64,000 nucleotides of DNA from assembly GCF_017751145.1 (NCBI RefSeq), contig NZ_CP046640.1:186001-250000 (forward strand), written 5' to 3'. Under the pieces are notes generated by a model that did no database searches, was not told the DNA's origin, and saw only the letters and a list, made by a program, of their open reading frames with translations. The DNA comes from Iocasia fonsfrigidae. Its GTDB lineage: Bacteria; Bacillota; Halanaerobiia; Halanaerobiales; DTU029. Shown piece after piece: positions 9,369 to 18,529 of the stretch; the first letter of the stretch is position 1, and every line of letters starts with the position of its first letter. The position numbers and the translations under genes are program-made.

Positions 9369-10892
9369 ATGAATTTATCCTTTTTAAACAAACAAAAAAG
9401 TGATGGGAAAAAATCTATTCGGGCCAGGATCACCCTTATATTTATTTTAGTGATTATGATTATGACTATAGCCTTCTTTTTTTTCATGATGAGAAAAGAT
9501 ATGATCAGTAATGTATATCAGCAAGATATGGATACAAACCTTAAGCTGAATCAATTATCCCTGGAATTAAATAATAACTCCAGGATATTTAATTTGTATT
9601 TTCAGACCAGGGATCAGGAAGATTTAAATAATTATATTGAGTCAAGAAATATGATAAGAGAATTAGTGGTTGAGTTAAAGGATAATGTAGCTGTAGATAA
9701 AGACAGTCGTATTTTTTACAGGACACTCTCTAATATGCTGGTTTATCATGATGAATTAGTTAACGAAATATTTACTAATAAAATATCAAATGCTGAGACT
9801 TATCAAATTTTAACTGATCTTAGAACCCTTTATTCATATATGAATAGTCATGCCCAAAAATTAATCATTTCCTATCAGGACTACAGCAGTAGTAAATATA
9901 TGGATTTATTAGAGGAATATCAAGCTATGGAGCGACGAATATATATTTTAACTATTCTGATCAGTATTATCTGTCTTTTTTTTGCTCTGGTTCTTTCTAA
10001 TGATATTTTAATAACAATAGATAGGCTTTCAGCCTCTGCCCGCTCTTTATCAGCAGGCCACTGGGAGGTTCGCGATATAAAAGAAAATAAATACCGTGAA
10101 TTGAATATTATGGGTCAGACTTTTAATTTAATGAAACATAATATCAATAAATTTATCAAGGAGCTGAAGCAAAAATCTGAACTGGAAAATAAATTAAACA
10201 AAGAAAAACTTGCCAGTGTTGAAAAAGATAGATTAATTAAAGAGACCCAGTTAATGAATTTGCAGATGCAGATAGACCCTCATTTTCTTTTTAATACGTT
10301 AACTACAGTTGCCAGAATAGCTTTATTTGAAAAGGCAAGAAAAACAGAAAGACTAATTGTTGCTATTTCCAGAATTTTAAGATATAACCTTGATAATAAG
10401 GGAAAAATGGTAGAAATATCTCAGGATTTGGAGGTACTGCAGGCATATTTATCAATCCAGCAAATTCGTTTTCAATCACAGATGAAGTTTAATATCCAAA
10501 TAGAAGGAAATATTGCGGGTATATTGGCCCCGCCCATGATACTGCAACCAATTGTAGAAAATGCCATAATTCATGGACTGGCAGATATAGATGAAAATGG
10601 GAAAATAGATATTAAAGTTATTAAAAAAGAAAAATATCTAGAATTTAAAATAATAGATAATGGAAAAGGTATTGATTCAGAATACCTTAAAAATATTTTT
10701 CAAAAAAAGGGTGGTAACAGGGGAAGATCAACAACAGGTCTGGGGCTGGCAAATGTGAAAAAACGTCTTGAATTGCATTATGGAGAAGAGTTAATCAGCA
10801 TAAATAGTGTTTTAGGTCAAGGAACAGAAGTTATAATCCAAATTCCACTGAGAAAGGGGGGGGATATAGATGATAAAATTAATGATTGCTGA
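9369..10892 (+). CDS. YesM-type sensor histidine kinase (LytS/His_kinase family)
   Basis: This 507-residue membrane kinase has TM1 at about 20-45, an extracytoplasmic helical sensor (about 46-190), TM2 (about 195-220), HAMP and a coiled segment. The family-defining MQIDPHFLFNTL has its phospho-acceptor histidine near residue 305. The ATPase domain has the N-box PIVENAIIHGL and G-box IDNGKGID. In this family the partner is an AraC-type response regulator, which is indeed the next gene, overlapping by 23 bp. The ATG at 9369 has GGGGTGAT upstream, while a frame starting at 9228 lacks a site and crosses the promoter. The TRAP operon just downstream is the probable target, with its substrate as possible signal. 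Confidence 0.9.
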   Translation: MNLSFLNKQKSDGKKSIRARITLIFILVIMIMTIAFFFFMMRKDMISNVYQQDMDTNLKLNQLSLELNNNSRIFNLYFQTRDQEDLNNYIESRNMIRELVVELKDNVAVDKDSRIFYRTLSNMLVYHDELVNEIFTNKISNAETYQILTDLRTLYSYMNSHAQKLIISYQDYSSSKYMDLLEEYQAMERRIYILTILISIICLFFALVLSNDILITIDRLSASARSLSAGHWEVRDIKENKYRELNIMGQTFNLMKHNINKFIKELKQKSELENKLNKEKLASVEKDRLIKETQLMNLQMQIDPHFLFNTLTTVARIALFEKARKTERLIVAISRILRYNLDNKGKMVEISQDLEVLQAYLSIQQIRFQSQMKFNIQIEGNIAGILAPPMILQPIVENAIIHGLADIDENGKIDIKVIKKEKYLEFKIIDNGKGIDSEYLKNIFQKKGGNRGRSTTGLGLANVKKRLELHYGEELISINSVLGQGTEVIIQIPLRKGGDIDDKINDC

Positions 10893-12384
10893 AGATGAAT
10901 ATATGGAAAGAAAGGCTCTTAGGTATTTTCTGGATAAGTATTATAGTTCTGAAATTAAAATAGTTGCAGAAGTTGCCAATGGGGAGAATGCTTTAAGTCA
11001 GGCCCTTATACAAAAGGTCGATATTATTTTATTAGATATTCAGATGCCTAAGTTAGATGGTTTAAAGGCTGCGGAATTAATAAAGGAAGATTTTGCTGAT
11101 ATCGAAATAATAATTCTCACTGCCCACAGCAAATTTGAGTATGCAAAAAAATCAATTCATATTGGGATTAGCGATTATCTAGTTAAACCCTACCTGGAAG
11201 AAGATTTTCGGGAGGTTTTAGATAAAACCATTGAGAAAATCAGATCTAAAAAAAAGAAAAAATCTAGTCAGTTAAATCTAAAAAATAAACTAGCAGAATT
11301 AACACCATTACTAGAACAGGAAATAATCCTGGAAATCATTTACGGAACTAGTTTATCTTTAAAAAAATTTGTGGAACATAAAAAATTGTTGGACATTAAT
11401 TCTAATAACTATATGTTTCTGATTATTGGTGCATCTGATGTTTGTATGTATAATAAGGAATTATTAACTAAAATTAAAAAGAAAATTAATAGAATTATTG
11501 ATCGAATTATTGCTTCTATAGCTCTGCAAGATATGGTGTTTTTATTATTAGATGATGAAATTGCTAGGATAAAAGAGTCCAGAGAATTTAAGGAGCTTAT
11601 CTTTGAGCTTAAATGTGATTTTAAACTTAACTACCATACTGAGATCATAATTGCTCAAAGTCAGGTATATAATGAGGTAGGGGATATATATCATTCTTAT
11701 AATCAAGCTAAGTCTGTTTTAATGGATGAAGGAAATAAGATCAAAAAACCATATCAAAGAGAAAAAGTTATTTGTGGTAAAATTATTGACCGGGATCTTG
11801 ATGCTGCTGTCAAAGAATTTAATAATATCTTTAGTATTTTGATAGAATGCTATGGTAAAAATGCAGGAAACATAAAAAAATACCTAAAAGAATTTATTAT
11901 TTTGCTTAATAGGGATATTAAAGATTATTTTGGTAGTGACATTGAGTTGTTTAGTACACAGCAAGTAGAAAAAGAGATATTTTCTTTTGAAGACCTTTAT
12001 GATATTAAGATATATATACAGCATCTAATAAGTAAAGTTGTATCGATTATATTAGAATATCAAAAAGATGGTAAAAATCAAGTTATAGAAACAGTTAAAA
12101 ACTATATAAAGGAAAATTATAATGAAGACATTAGTTTAAGCGAAATGGCTGAATATACCTCGTTTAGTCGTTATTATTTGAGTAGATTATTCAAAGAGGT
12201 TGAGGGTATTAATTTTAAAGATTATCTAATTAAGGTCAGGATGGAAAAGGCCAAAAAATTATTAAAAAGTGGGGAAAAAATAAAAGACATAGCTGATTTA
12301 ATTGGATATTCAAACCCCAATTATTTTAGTAGTGCCTTTAAAAAATATACAGGTATTTCCCCTACAAAGTATTTAAAAGCTTGA
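10870..12384 (+). CDS. YesN-type response regulator with AraC DNA-binding domain
   Basis: This 504-residue protein starts with a receiver domain (1-120; acidic D9/E10 region, phospho-acceptor D56 in LLDIQMPKLDG and the switch lysine in YLVKPY). A long middle region follows, and it ends in two AraC/XylS helix-turn-helix motifs (about 400-504; LSEMAEYTSFSRYYLSRLFK and IKDIADLIGYSNPNYFSSAFKK). It pairs with the upstream kinase, whose stop lies 23 bp inside this gene, so translation is coupled. The TRAP genes begin 119 bp downstream and are the likely regulated operon. Confidence 0.92.
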   Translation: MIKLMIAEDEYMERKALRYFLDKYYSSEIKIVAEVANGENALSQALIQKVDIILLDIQMPKLDGLKAAELIKEDFADIEIIILTAHSKFEYAKKSIHIGISDYLVKPYLEEDFREVLDKTIEKIRSKKKKKSSQLNLKNKLAELTPLLEQEIILEIIYGTSLSLKKFVEHKKLLDINSNNYMFLIIGASDVCMYNKELLTKIKKKINRIIDRIIASIALQDMVFLLLDDEIARIKESREFKELIFELKCDFKLNYHTEIIIAQSQVYNEVGDIYHSYNQAKSVLMDEGNKIKKPYQREKVICGKIIDRDLDAAVKEFNNIFSILIECYGKNAGNIKKYLKEFIILLNRDIKDYFGSDIELFSTQQVEKEIFSFEDLYDIKIYIQHLISKVVSIILEYQKDGKNQVIETVKNYIKENYNEDISLSEMAEYTSFSRYYLSRLFKEVEGINFKDYLIKVRMEKAKKLLKSGEKIKDIADLIGYSNPNYFSSAFKKYTGISPTKYLKA

Positions 12385-12503
12385 TTTTTTAAATAATAAT
12401 TTAAAAAAGGCAAGAAATTATAGAAAACAGCAATAAAACATATAGTTTTGATAATTTATAATTGATAGAATTTAATTAATAAATTATTAAGGGGGAAGAG
12501 AAA

Positions 12504-13487
12504 GTGAAAAAAATATTTGTGTATGTTTTATTGGCTACCTTAGTATTTTCATTAGGAGCACAGGCTGCGGAGATTACTCTACGTTTAGCAGACAATCAAC
12601 CAGAAGGATATCCTACTGTTGTTGGGGCTAAAGAATTTGCCCGTTTGGTTGAAGAGAGAACTGATGGGAGAATTAAGATTGATGTATATGCAGGTGGAAT
12701 TCTGGGAGATGAGAGTTCTACTATAGAACAGGTGCAATTTGGTGCTATTGACTTTGTAAGGACATCAATTACTCCAATGGCTAATTTTGAACCTGCTATG
12801 AATGTTTTATCATTACCTTATCTTTATCCAAGTGAAGAATATATGTTTCAGGTTCTCCAGGGAGAGATTGGGGAGAGTGTCCTTGATGGATTAAAAGATG
12901 ATGGTATTGTAGGTCTTACCTGGTATGATTCAGGTGCACGTAGTTTTTATATTGCTGATAAAAAAGTAACAGGTCCTGAAGATTTGAAAGGATTAAGGAT
13001 TCGTGTGCAGGAAAGTCAGTTAATGATGGATATGGTAGAGGCATTGGGTGCATCCCCAACTCCAATTGCCTGGGGTGAAGTTTATAGTGCCTTACAGACT
13101 GGTGTAGTAGATGCAGCTGAGAACAACTACCCTGGTTGGTATTATAATAGCCATCATGAAGTAGCACCTAATTTCGTAGAAGATGAACACAATCGTATTC
13201 CAGAGTTAATTATTATGAGTAAAATCACCTGGGATAGTTTGAGTGAAGAAGACCAGAAGATTATTAAACAGGCTGCAGTTGAATCAACTGAAGTCCAACG
13301 TGAAGCCTGGGATGCTAGAACAGAAGAGGCCAAAAAACTGGCTGTAGAAGAAGGTGCAAACATTACCACCCTGACAGCTGAACAAAAACAGGCTTTCCAG
13401 GATGCTGTAATGGATCTTTATCCAAAATACAGTGCAGGATATGAAGACCTGTTAGATAGTATTCTTAATTTTGAAATGGAAGAATAG
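12504..13487 (+). CDS. dctP: TRAP transporter substrate-binding protein (DctP family)
   Basis: The protein has 327 residues with a signal peptide ending AQA (cleavage near 22) and the DctP fold. Family signatures include the PEDLKGLRIRVQES strand, PTPIAWGEVYSALQTGVVDAAENN, whose arginine and asparagine positions normally hold the carboxylate of the ligand, and an N-terminal beta strand ITLRLADN. It captures an organic acid or sugar acid outside the membrane for the DctQM carrier encoded next. The start is GTG at 12504 after GGGGGAAGAG. The ligand cannot be told from sequence. It is followed by a hairpin (13524-13549) that may make it more abundant than the membrane subunits. Confidence 0.93.
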   Translation: MKKIFVYVLLATLVFSLGAQAAEITLRLADNQPEGYPTVVGAKEFARLVEERTDGRIKIDVYAGGILGDESSTIEQVQFGAIDFVRTSITPMANFEPAMNVLSLPYLYPSEEYMFQVLQGEIGESVLDGLKDDGIVGLTWYDSGARSFYIADKKVTGPEDLKGLRIRVQESQLMMDMVEALGASPTPIAWGEVYSALQTGVVDAAENNYPGWYYNSHHEVAPNFVEDEHNRIPELIIMSKITWDSLSEEDQKIIKQAAVESTEVQREAWDARTEEAKKLAVEEGANITTLTAEQKQAFQDAVMDLYPKYSAGYEDLLDSILNFEMEE

Positions 13488-13523
13488 AGTTAGTTAATAA
13501 TAAATATTAATATTCAAATCAAG

Positions 13524-13549
13524 GGTGGGGAATTTTTTCTCCGCCTTTT
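13524..13549 (+). terminator. partial terminator/attenuator hairpin between dctP and dctQ
   Basis: GGTGGGGA (13524-13531) pairs with TCTCCGCC (13538-13545), with two G-U pairs, a 6-nt loop and TTTTA after it. Its place inside the operon suggests incomplete termination or mRNA 3'-end protection, giving excess binding protein relative to the permease. Confidence 0.6.
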
Positions 13550-13566
13550 ATAAAGGGTGGAAAAGA

Positions 13567-14112
13567 ATGAATAAAAAAGAAAAAAATCAGGGACCCCTTG
13601 TTAAGGGTTTAAATTTTTCAGAAAAGATGATTAGTTATATCGCCATGTTATTTTTAATAATAATGATACTTATAGTTAGTACTACAGTTTTTACCAGATA
13701 TGTTTTTAATTATACCTTTCGCTGGTCAGATGAGGTTGCACTCTTAATGATGATCTGGTTTGGTTTTATTGGGCTTGCACTGGGTGTTAAAAATTCTATT
13801 CACTTAAGTATTGAGTATTTCATGAGTCTTATTCCTGATAAGTATCAAAAATGTATTTATCAGTTAGAGAATGTTTTAGTGGGTTTTTTTGGCTGGTTTA
13901 TGCTCAAATATGGGTATCAATTATATATGAGAACAAAAGCCACCAGATTGCCGGCAACCCAATGGTCAAGGGGTTTATTATTTATTATGCTTCCGATTTC
14001 AGGTGTCCTGGTACTATTATATTCCCTTGGTAAAATGTTTAATTTTATAAAACAAAAAGAGACTAAAACTGCTGCGGTTGCAAAAGATGAAGATGATAAA
14101 GGGGGGAATTAA
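13567..14112 (+). CDS. dctQ: TRAP transporter small membrane subunit (DctQ family)
   Basis: This 181-residue integral membrane protein has four predicted transmembrane helices. It carries the DctQ signature FTRYVFNYTFRWSDEVALLMMIWFGFIGLALGVK (helices 1-2) and a C-terminal acidic/basic tail. It joins DctM to form the sodium-driven carrier. ATG 13567 has AAGGGTGG upstream at correct spacing; an in-frame GTG at 13525 would begin inside the hairpin and is unlikely. The neighbours are dctP and dctM; the dctM start lies 3 bp downstream. Confidence 0.92.
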   Translation: MNKKEKNQGPLVKGLNFSEKMISYIAMLFLIIMILIVSTTVFTRYVFNYTFRWSDEVALLMMIWFGFIGLALGVKNSIHLSIEYFMSLIPDKYQKCIYQLENVLVGFFGWFMLKYGYQLYMRTKATRLPATQWSRGLLFIMLPISGVLVLLYSLGKMFNFIKQKETKTAAVAKDEDDKGGN

Positions 14113-14115
14113 ATT

Positions 14116-15405
14116 ATGGACAAAGCGATTATAATCTTATTAGGTTCTTTCTTAGTGATGTTAGTTCTTAGAATCCCTATTGCCTTCAGTCTTGGTATTT
14201 CAACACTACTTACAGCCTTTTATGTAGGTTTACCTCCTATGGTAGTAGCACAGCAGATGGTAAAGGGGATTAATTCTTTTTCTTTGATGGCTATCCCTTT
14301 CTTTATTATAGCAGGAGAGATTATGGGTCAGGGTGGGATATCTGACCGTTTAATCAAATTTTCCAATGTGATGATTGGATGGATGCGCGGGGGGCTGGCT
14401 ATGGTCAATATTTTAGCCAGTATGTTTTTTGGCGGAATTTCTGGCTCATCAGTGGCTGATGTTTCTTCTATTGGTACTATTCTTATACCAATGATGGAAA
14501 AGAATGGCTATGATAAAGATTATTCAATAAATGTAACTATTACTTCATCAGTACAGGGAATTATTATTCCCCCCAGTCATAATATGATCATATATGCCCT
14601 GGCGGCAGGTGGAGGAATTTCTGTTGCTAAACTATTTTTAGCTGGTGTTGTGCCTGGTGTTTTGCTTGGTATAGCTTTAATGGTATTGAGCCATCATATA
14701 GCTGTTAAAAGGGATTATCCGAGAGAAAAAAGGATTTCTTTTAAAGAATCTCTGAAGATTGTTCGGGATAGTATTCTTGGTCTGCTAACAGCATTTATTA
14801 TTATCGGTGGGGTAACAAGCGGTATTTTCACAGCCACCGAGTCAGCTGCTATTGCTGCCGTCTATGCCTTTATAATTACTTTTTTTGTCTATAAAGATAT
14901 ACCTCTCAAACAAATGGTTGGTATTTTGAGGAATTCTTTGAGTACACTCTCTATGGTTGTAGCAATAATTGCTACTTCCAGTGCTTTTGCCTGGATGATG
15001 TCTTATCTACAGGTGCCAAAAATGATTACAGAGGGATTACTAAATCTATCCAATAATCCAGTTATTATTCTTTTAATTGTTAATGTAATACTACTATTGC
15101 TGGGAACAATTATGGATATGGCTCCACTGATTCTTATTGCAACACCAATCCTACTGCCTGTTGTGACAAGTGTTGGTATGAACCCAATTACATTTGGTGT
15201 AGTAATGATGTTAAATCTGGGGGTAGGATTACTTACACCCCCTGTGGGTTCAACACTTTTTGTAGGTTGTTCTATTGGTGGTGCTTCAATTGAACGGATA
15301 GCGAGAAAGTTAGTTCCTTTTTATCTGCTCTTAGCAGTTATGGTTTTATTGTTAACTTTTATTCCAGAACTGACATTATGGCTGCCTAATTTTCTGATGG
15401 GATAG
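14116..15405 (+). CDS. dctM: TRAP transporter large permease subunit (DctM family)
   Basis: This 429-residue protein with about 12 membrane helices has the usual DctM length. Diagnostic motifs are MAIPFFIIAGEIM, MFFGGISGSSVADVSSIG, IIPPSHNMIIYA and the C-terminal LLTPPVGSTLFVG. It is the translocation subunit that carries substrate with Na+ from DctP. It starts 3 bp after the dctQ stop with GGGGGGAA upstream. A bidirectional terminator closes the operon at 15459-15488. Confidence 0.95.
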   Translation: MDKAIIILLGSFLVMLVLRIPIAFSLGISTLLTAFYVGLPPMVVAQQMVKGINSFSLMAIPFFIIAGEIMGQGGISDRLIKFSNVMIGWMRGGLAMVNILASMFFGGISGSSVADVSSIGTILIPMMEKNGYDKDYSINVTITSSVQGIIIPPSHNMIIYALAAGGGISVAKLFLAGVVPGVLLGIALMVLSHHIAVKRDYPREKRISFKESLKIVRDSILGLLTAFIIIGGVTSGIFTATESAAIAAVYAFIITFFVYKDIPLKQMVGILRNSLSTLSMVVAIIATSSAFAWMMSYLQVPKMITEGLLNLSNNPVIILLIVNVILLLLGTIMDMAPLILIATPILLPVVTSVGMNPITFGVVMMLNLGVGLLTPPVGSTLFVGCSIGGASIERIARKLVPFYLLLAVMVLLLTFIPELTLWLPNFLMG

Positions 15406-15458
15406 TATGGTAATAAAATACAATCTATTATCTCGATTAGATATATAAGATTTAAAAT

Positions 15459-15488
15459 AAAAACCTCTGTAAAATTACAGGGGTTTTT
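15459..15488. terminator. bidirectional terminator between dctM and araC-type gene
   Basis: AAAAACCTCTGTAA (15459-15472) pairs with TTACAGGGGTTTTT (15475-15488) with one G-U pair. A-run and T-run on opposite sides allow termination of both converging transcripts. Confidence 0.85.
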
Positions 15489-15504
15489 AAAGTTAAACTG
15501 TTGA

Positions 15505-16353
15505 CTATTTTTGATTCTTAGTATAATAATCCAAGGGGATATAGATTATTTTACTTATATTGTTTTTATTTGTCTTAATATTAACTTGTTCAATAGCATA
15601 AGGAGCATCAATAGTAATTGGTGTAAACTTTAATCTGGTTTGATATAAATATTGAAATATAAATTCCATATTAAAATAATTTGCAGAGATAATAAATTTG
15701 ATATATTTATATGCAGGTATCTTTTTCCCAAGAAAAATAGAAGGGGTATCTTCCGGTAAAGGGGCCTTATATGCTATTAGTTTGGGTTGCATATGACGAT
15801 AGTTTATAGGATTAAAGTAAATGATAAAGTTTTCTGGATTTTCTTTTACAGTTTTCAATTTGTTTATAATTTGATTTTGTAATTTATTAGTGATTTTTTT
15901 ATTTGTAACTAGACCTACAAAATAAAGAGCCTTTTCATTTATAATTTCTGTTTTAATATTAACCATGATGTTATTTATATAATCCAGATATTCTTGTGTT
16001 ATTGCTTGTTTAAGTACTAATTTATCCAGGTCTTTTTTAGTTTTGATATGGCTGGGTAGGTAGTTAAACATTTTTGTAAAGGCTCTTGTGAAGGTTTCAT
16101 GGCTGTTAAATTGATATTCAAAGGCTATATCGATAATTTTTTGCTCATTATTGATTAATTTTTTTGCAGCAATTGATAATCTGCGTCTCATTATATAATC
16201 ATAGGGACTATGCCCTGTAGTTTTACTAAAAATACGAGAAAAATAATAAAGAGAATAACCAATATGATTAGCAATTTTTTCGACAGACAAATCATTTTTC
16301 AAGTTATTTTCGATGTATTCAACAGCTTTATAGATATCTTCAATCTTTTTCAT
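15505..16353 (-). CDS. AraC-family regulator with effector-binding domain
   Basis: This 282-residue regulator has two N-terminal helix-turn-helix motifs (about 1-105: LSVEKIANHIGYSLYYFSRIF and IIDIAFEYQFNSHETFTRAF) followed by a GyrI-like/AraC effector-binding domain (about 125-280) with INYRHMQPKL and IPAYKYIKF. This domain order resembles the Rob/SoxS-related multidrug-sensing regulators of Bacillota. It lies 11 bp downstream of a gene for a stand-alone effector-binding protein on the same strand, so the pair forms an operon. The target is unknown. Confidence 0.85.
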   Translation of the reverse strand: MKKIEDIYKAVEYIENNLKNDLSVEKIANHIGYSLYYFSRIFSKTTGHSPYDYIMRRRLSIAAKKLINNEQKIIDIAFEYQFNSHETFTRAFTKMFNYLPSHIKTKKDLDKLVLKQAITQEYLDYINNIMVNIKTEIINEKALYFVGLVTNKKITNKLQNQIINKLKTVKENPENFIIYFNPINYRHMQPKLIAYKAPLPEDTPSIFLGKKIPAYKYIKFIISANYFNMEFIFQYLYQTRLKFTPITIDAPYAIEQVNIKTNKNNISKIIYIPLDYYTKNQK

Positions 16354-16364
16354 ATATTATCATC

Positions 16365-16880
16365 CTAAGGCTTTTTTCTTACAGGAATATAAATATCTAC
16401 TGCTGATTCCTTTATTTGGTCCATTCCTTTAAAACGCTCATCATAGTATTGGATATTGTAATTATAAGGACTTTCATAACCTGAATCTGGAAGCCATTTA
16501 TTATATATTTGGTTCTGCCAATCAGAATTAATTTCATTACCCTTTAGAGTGAAAACGGCATATTTGCTTGCTGGTAGTTGTTTGGCGACACAATTAAGAG
16601 GTATATATCCTATTTTTTCTACTAACACACCTACAAATACTTCATATATACCAATTTTCATTGATTCTTCTGTAGTTATAAAGACTTCCAGAGAAACATT
16701 TTTTTTGATTCTGTTTTTTATTTGTTCAGGATATTTACTTAGGAATGTTTCAAATCTATTCCATAAACGGCCTATTTCATTGTTTTCATCCCAAAATGCA
16801 TGATTACTAAAAGGGTCACCATAAAAATCCATTCCTAACAAAAACATTGTATTTTCATAAATGATTTTTTTTGCTTCCAT
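16365..16880 (-). CDS. GyrI-like/AraC-type effector-binding domain protein
   Basis: This 171-residue protein lacks a DNA-binding domain and looks like a stand-alone small-molecule-binding domain. Evidence is the pattern EVFVGVLVEK, LPASKYAVFTLKGN, and a tail with PYNYNIQYYDERF followed by VDIYIPV, shared with the SOUL/GyrI-like superfamily. It may bind drugs or signals, or sequester a ligand for the co-transcribed AraC regulator. The start at 16880 has GGGGGAAT at good spacing. A longer frame to 16925 adds 15 residues without a ribosome site. Confidence 0.72.
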   Translation of the reverse strand: MEAKKIIYENTMFLLGMDFYGDPFSNHAFWDENNEIGRLWNRFETFLSKYPEQIKNRIKKNVSLEVFITTEESMKIGIYEVFVGVLVEKIGYIPLNCVAKQLPASKYAVFTLKGNEINSDWQNQIYNKWLPDSGYESPYNYNIQYYDERFKGMDQIKESAVDIYIPVRKKP

Positions 16881-17036
16881 ACTAATTCCCCCTATTAAAG
16901 CAAGATAAGTCAAATTAAATTCCAAAGAGATTAAAAAGCTAATAATTATAGGGCAATAAAGGTCAAGATATTTTCTTTATTTCATATTATAATATTTTTA
17001 AATAAATATCAAAATATTTTTGGGAGGTTGAATTAT

Positions 17037-17519
17037 ATGAGTAAGAAAGAGTTTGTCATTAATCCATTAGGTTATGTAAGGCACAATGGTACAGGATTTT
17101 ATCTGGAATTACTGGAGAAATATGCAGGGGCAAGTAGGGGGTTAGAGGGGTTTAATTACATTAATGTTTTGTGGTGGGCTAATTTAACTGATGGAAATGA
17201 ATATAGAGCAATTTTGGAGTGTGAACAACCTTATAAGGGAGCACCTGAAAAAGTAGGGGTTTTTGCAACGAGATCTCCGGGTAGACCTAATCCCATTTCA
17301 CTATCATCGGTAAATGTACTAAGCCTTGAAAAAGGGAAGATACATGTAGCTTATATAGATGCTGAAGATGGAACACCAATAATTGATATAAAGCCATATC
17401 ATCCGTCATTAGATAGAATTAGGGATGTGAAAGTACCTGATTGGTGTAGTCATTGGCCGAAATGGTATGAAGATTCAGCAGTTTTTAATTGGGAAGCTGA
17501 GTTTATAAGTGCAAGGTGA
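17037..17519 (+). CDS. trmO: TrmO-like tRNA N6-threonylcarbamoyladenosine methyltransferase
   Basis: This 160-residue protein has the TrmO/TsaA (YaeB-like) beta-barrel signature. Motifs are NPLGYVRHN near the N-terminus, VGVFATRSPGRPNPISLSSV (about residues 76-95) and DGTPIIDIKPYHPSLD (about 118-133). The family methylates t6A37 in some tRNAs using SAM. The start ATG 17037 is 9 bp after GGGAGG (17022-17027); a TTG at 17028 abuts that site and is rejected. It is the short form without a C-terminal extension. The next gene, tag, lies about 190 bp away behind a hairpin. Confidence 0.85.
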   Translation: MSKKEFVINPLGYVRHNGTGFYLELLEKYAGASRGLEGFNYINVLWWANLTDGNEYRAILECEQPYKGAPEKVGVFATRSPGRPNPISLSSVNVLSLEKGKIHVAYIDAEDGTPIIDIKPYHPSLDRIRDVKVPDWCSHWPKWYEDSAVFNWEAEFISAR

Positions 17520-17624
17520 TGGTTCAAAATAAAGATTAAATATGATATAATAAATATCTCAGAGATAAAAAAATTATGTGAAGAACATTTTAAAAAGACA
17601 TTTTAATAAGCCCAAATTTGTGAA

Positions 17625-17657
17625 AAGGTGCTGTATAAGATAAGAAAACAGCACCTT
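17625..17657 (+). terminator. hairpin between trmO and tag (probable terminator)
   Basis: AAGGTGCTGT (17625-17634) pairs perfectly with ACAGCACCTT (17648-17657). The loop is 13 nt and the tail AATTTTCTTT is only moderately T-rich, so it could also be a leader structure for tag. Confidence 0.6.
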
Positions 17658-17711
17658 AATTTTCTTTATAGTCCACTTTACAGAGTACATTTAATGGAGG
17701 AGTCCCAAAAA

Positions 17712-18290
17712 ATGAATAGATGTCCTTGGTGTGAAAAAAATGACTTATATATTAAATATCACGATCAGGAATGGGGGTTACCTGTATTTGATGATAGAAG
17801 ATTATTTGAATTTCTTATTCTTGAATCGGCTCAAGCTGGCCTTAATTGGCTGACCATTTTAAAAAGAAGGGAAAATTACCGCAAGGCATATAACAATTTT
17901 GATCCGCTTAAAGTAGCTTCATATGATGATAATAAAATTGCAGAATTAGTTAGTAATCCCGGAATCATTAGATATAAAAGAAAGATTGAAGCATCTATTA
18001 ACAATGCTAAATGTTTTATAGATGTTCAGCATGAATTTGGTAGTTTCTCTGATTATATCTGGGGATTTGTCGATTTTAAGCCGATAATAAATACCTTTAC
18101 AGATTTAACTGAAATACCAGCCCAAACGAGTTTATCTCAAAAAGTGGACGAAGACCTTAAAAAAAGGGGGTTTAAATTTATTGGGCCGACGATTATTTAT
18201 GCCTATTTACAGGCAATTGGTATTGTCAATGATCACCTACAATCTTGTTTTCGTTATAAAGAAATAATTAGTAGTTACTCTGAATATTAA
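17712..18290 (+). CDS. tag: DNA-3-methyladenine glycosylase I
   Basis: This 192-residue enzyme matches Tag. The zinc ligands are C4 and H17 at the N-terminus (MNRCPWCEKN, KYHDQEWG) and the HxxxC pair in NDHLQSC near residue 181. LFEFLILESAQAGLNW and GFKFIGPTIIYAYLQAIG form the base-recognition pocket. It excises 3-methyladenine from alkylated DNA. The start at 17712 follows TGGAGGAG; the frame is open back to 17628, but that start would lie inside the upstream hairpin. Confidence 0.95.
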   Translation: MNRCPWCEKNDLYIKYHDQEWGLPVFDDRRLFEFLILESAQAGLNWLTILKRRENYRKAYNNFDPLKVASYDDNKIAELVSNPGIIRYKRKIEASINNAKCFIDVQHEFGSFSDYIWGFVDFKPIINTFTDLTEIPAQTSLSQKVDEDLKKRGFKFIGPTIIYAYLQAIGIVNDHLQSCFRYKEIISSYSEY

Positions 18291-18439
18291 GGTAATATAA
18301 TTAGTCTTATATAAAATCTTTTTTCTCTTTTCAAGTTTTCTATTGAGTTCTTATAATAGCGGTTTGTTGAAAAAACTTGACCCAGATACTAAATAAAAAT
18401 AATTATAATGTTGATACAGTGCATGATAGAGAAATTGGA

Positions 18440-18461
18440 GTTTAAACTTAGTTTACATTTT
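18440..18461 (+). promoter_or_regulatory. tandem 11-bp repeat, likely OmpR-type regulator site
   Basis: GTTTAAACTTA (18440-18450) is followed directly by GTTTACATTTT (18451-18461). An 11-bp direct repeat placed before the -10 region is the usual binding arrangement for OmpR/PhoB-family regulators. A closely matching pair lies upstream of the ABC exporter at 20380-20401, so the regulator encoded next probably controls both transcripts. This is inference from sequence similarity. Confidence 0.6.
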
Positions 18462-18529
18462 TATTTTAGTATATTGATTAGTGTTATTAAGCTTTTGTTT
18501 ATTTTATTTATAAAGAGGGGGATATTACT